A DNA stretch of 21,896 nt from NCBI GenBank assembly GCA_035560935.1, contig DATMYQ010000025.1, forward strand, positions 1 to 21,896, written 5' to 3'. Below, one piece after another: positions 21,847 to 21,896 of the stretch. The notes beneath the pieces are model-generated. The model made no database searches, was not told the DNA's origin, and saw nothing but the letters and a program-made list of their open reading frames with translations. The translations under genes and the position numbers were made by a program. The DNA comes from DATMYQ01 sp035560935. GTDB lineage: Bacteria; Bacillota; Negativicutes; Sporomusales; Sporomusaceae. The number at the start of each line of letters is the position of its first letter. The first letter of the stretch is position 1.

Positions 21847-21896
21847 GTGATTCCTCTTCTTTGTTCGCAGGAAGCACAACAAAATGTGTTCTCTGC
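21847..21896. other. Right edge, xerD leader
   Basis: Fifty bases upstream of xerD. On the minus strand CACA and TGTG form a tiny inverted repeat around TTTTGT. I see no complete promoter or coding sequence; the unit probably begins beyond the window. Confidence 0.3.

Noticed and set aside
1..21896. CRISPR array, insertion sequence, prophage, tRNA or defence island.
   Set aside because: No spaced repeats, transposase, integrase other than XerD, tRNA-like fold or defence-type gene was seen. The region is ordinary core chromosome.

Overview
The window reads as a chromosomal, house-keeping region of a Bacillota (Firmicutes) bacterium, most likely of the class Negativicutes (Sporomusa/Pelosinus-like). 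This placement is inferred from gene order (xerD-deoB; scpA-scpB-dac-rluB; cmk-plsC-ispH/S1; DUF512-der-plsY), from an IspH fused to ribosomal protein S1, and from strong AGGAGG-type ribosome binding sites. No marker gene here fixes the genus. Base composition looks even, and I see no insertion sequence, prophage, CRISPR array, tRNA or rRNA.

Layout: 18 of 19 genes lie on the minus strand, so transcription runs from high to low coordinates. At the right end are xerD (recombinase) and deoB (phosphopentomutase). One short plus-strand gene of unknown function (19389-19694) converges on deoB and diverges from the next block. It has its own extended -10 promoter. The next block is a small M50 membrane metalloprotease, trpS, scpA, scpB, a D,D-carboxypeptidase, rluB, a YhiN-type flavoprotein, aroF, aroA, cmk, plsC, a LytS/LytT two-component pair, ispH-rpsA and fni. 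Most gaps are short or genes overlap. The larger gaps (83-117 bp) hold hairpins. After a 198-bp gap with a good minus-strand promoter come a DUF512 PDZ/radical-SAM-like protein, der (ribosome assembly GTPase) and plsY, which is cut by the window edge.

How the genes fit together: scpA/scpB give the partners of the SMC chromosome complex. rluB, der and S1 serve the ribosome. aroF and aroA are the first and sixth shikimate-pathway steps. plsY and plsC are the two acyl transfers to phosphatidic acid. IspH and Fni are the terminal MEP step and the IPP/DMAPP isomerase. LytS/LytT sits inside the usual cmk-plsC-ispH neighbourhood and has no obvious local target.

The most unusual signals are at nucleotide level. 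An in-frame A_AAA_AAC slippery heptamer lies exactly at the IspH/S1 domain boundary, with a -1 stop four codons later, so frameshifting would release free IspH. A second such heptamer followed by a hairpin lies in deoB, and the same DNA read on the other strand looks like a terminator for the lone plus-strand gene. A nine-A run joins the two domains of LytT. I do not see a clear new defence or mobile system here.
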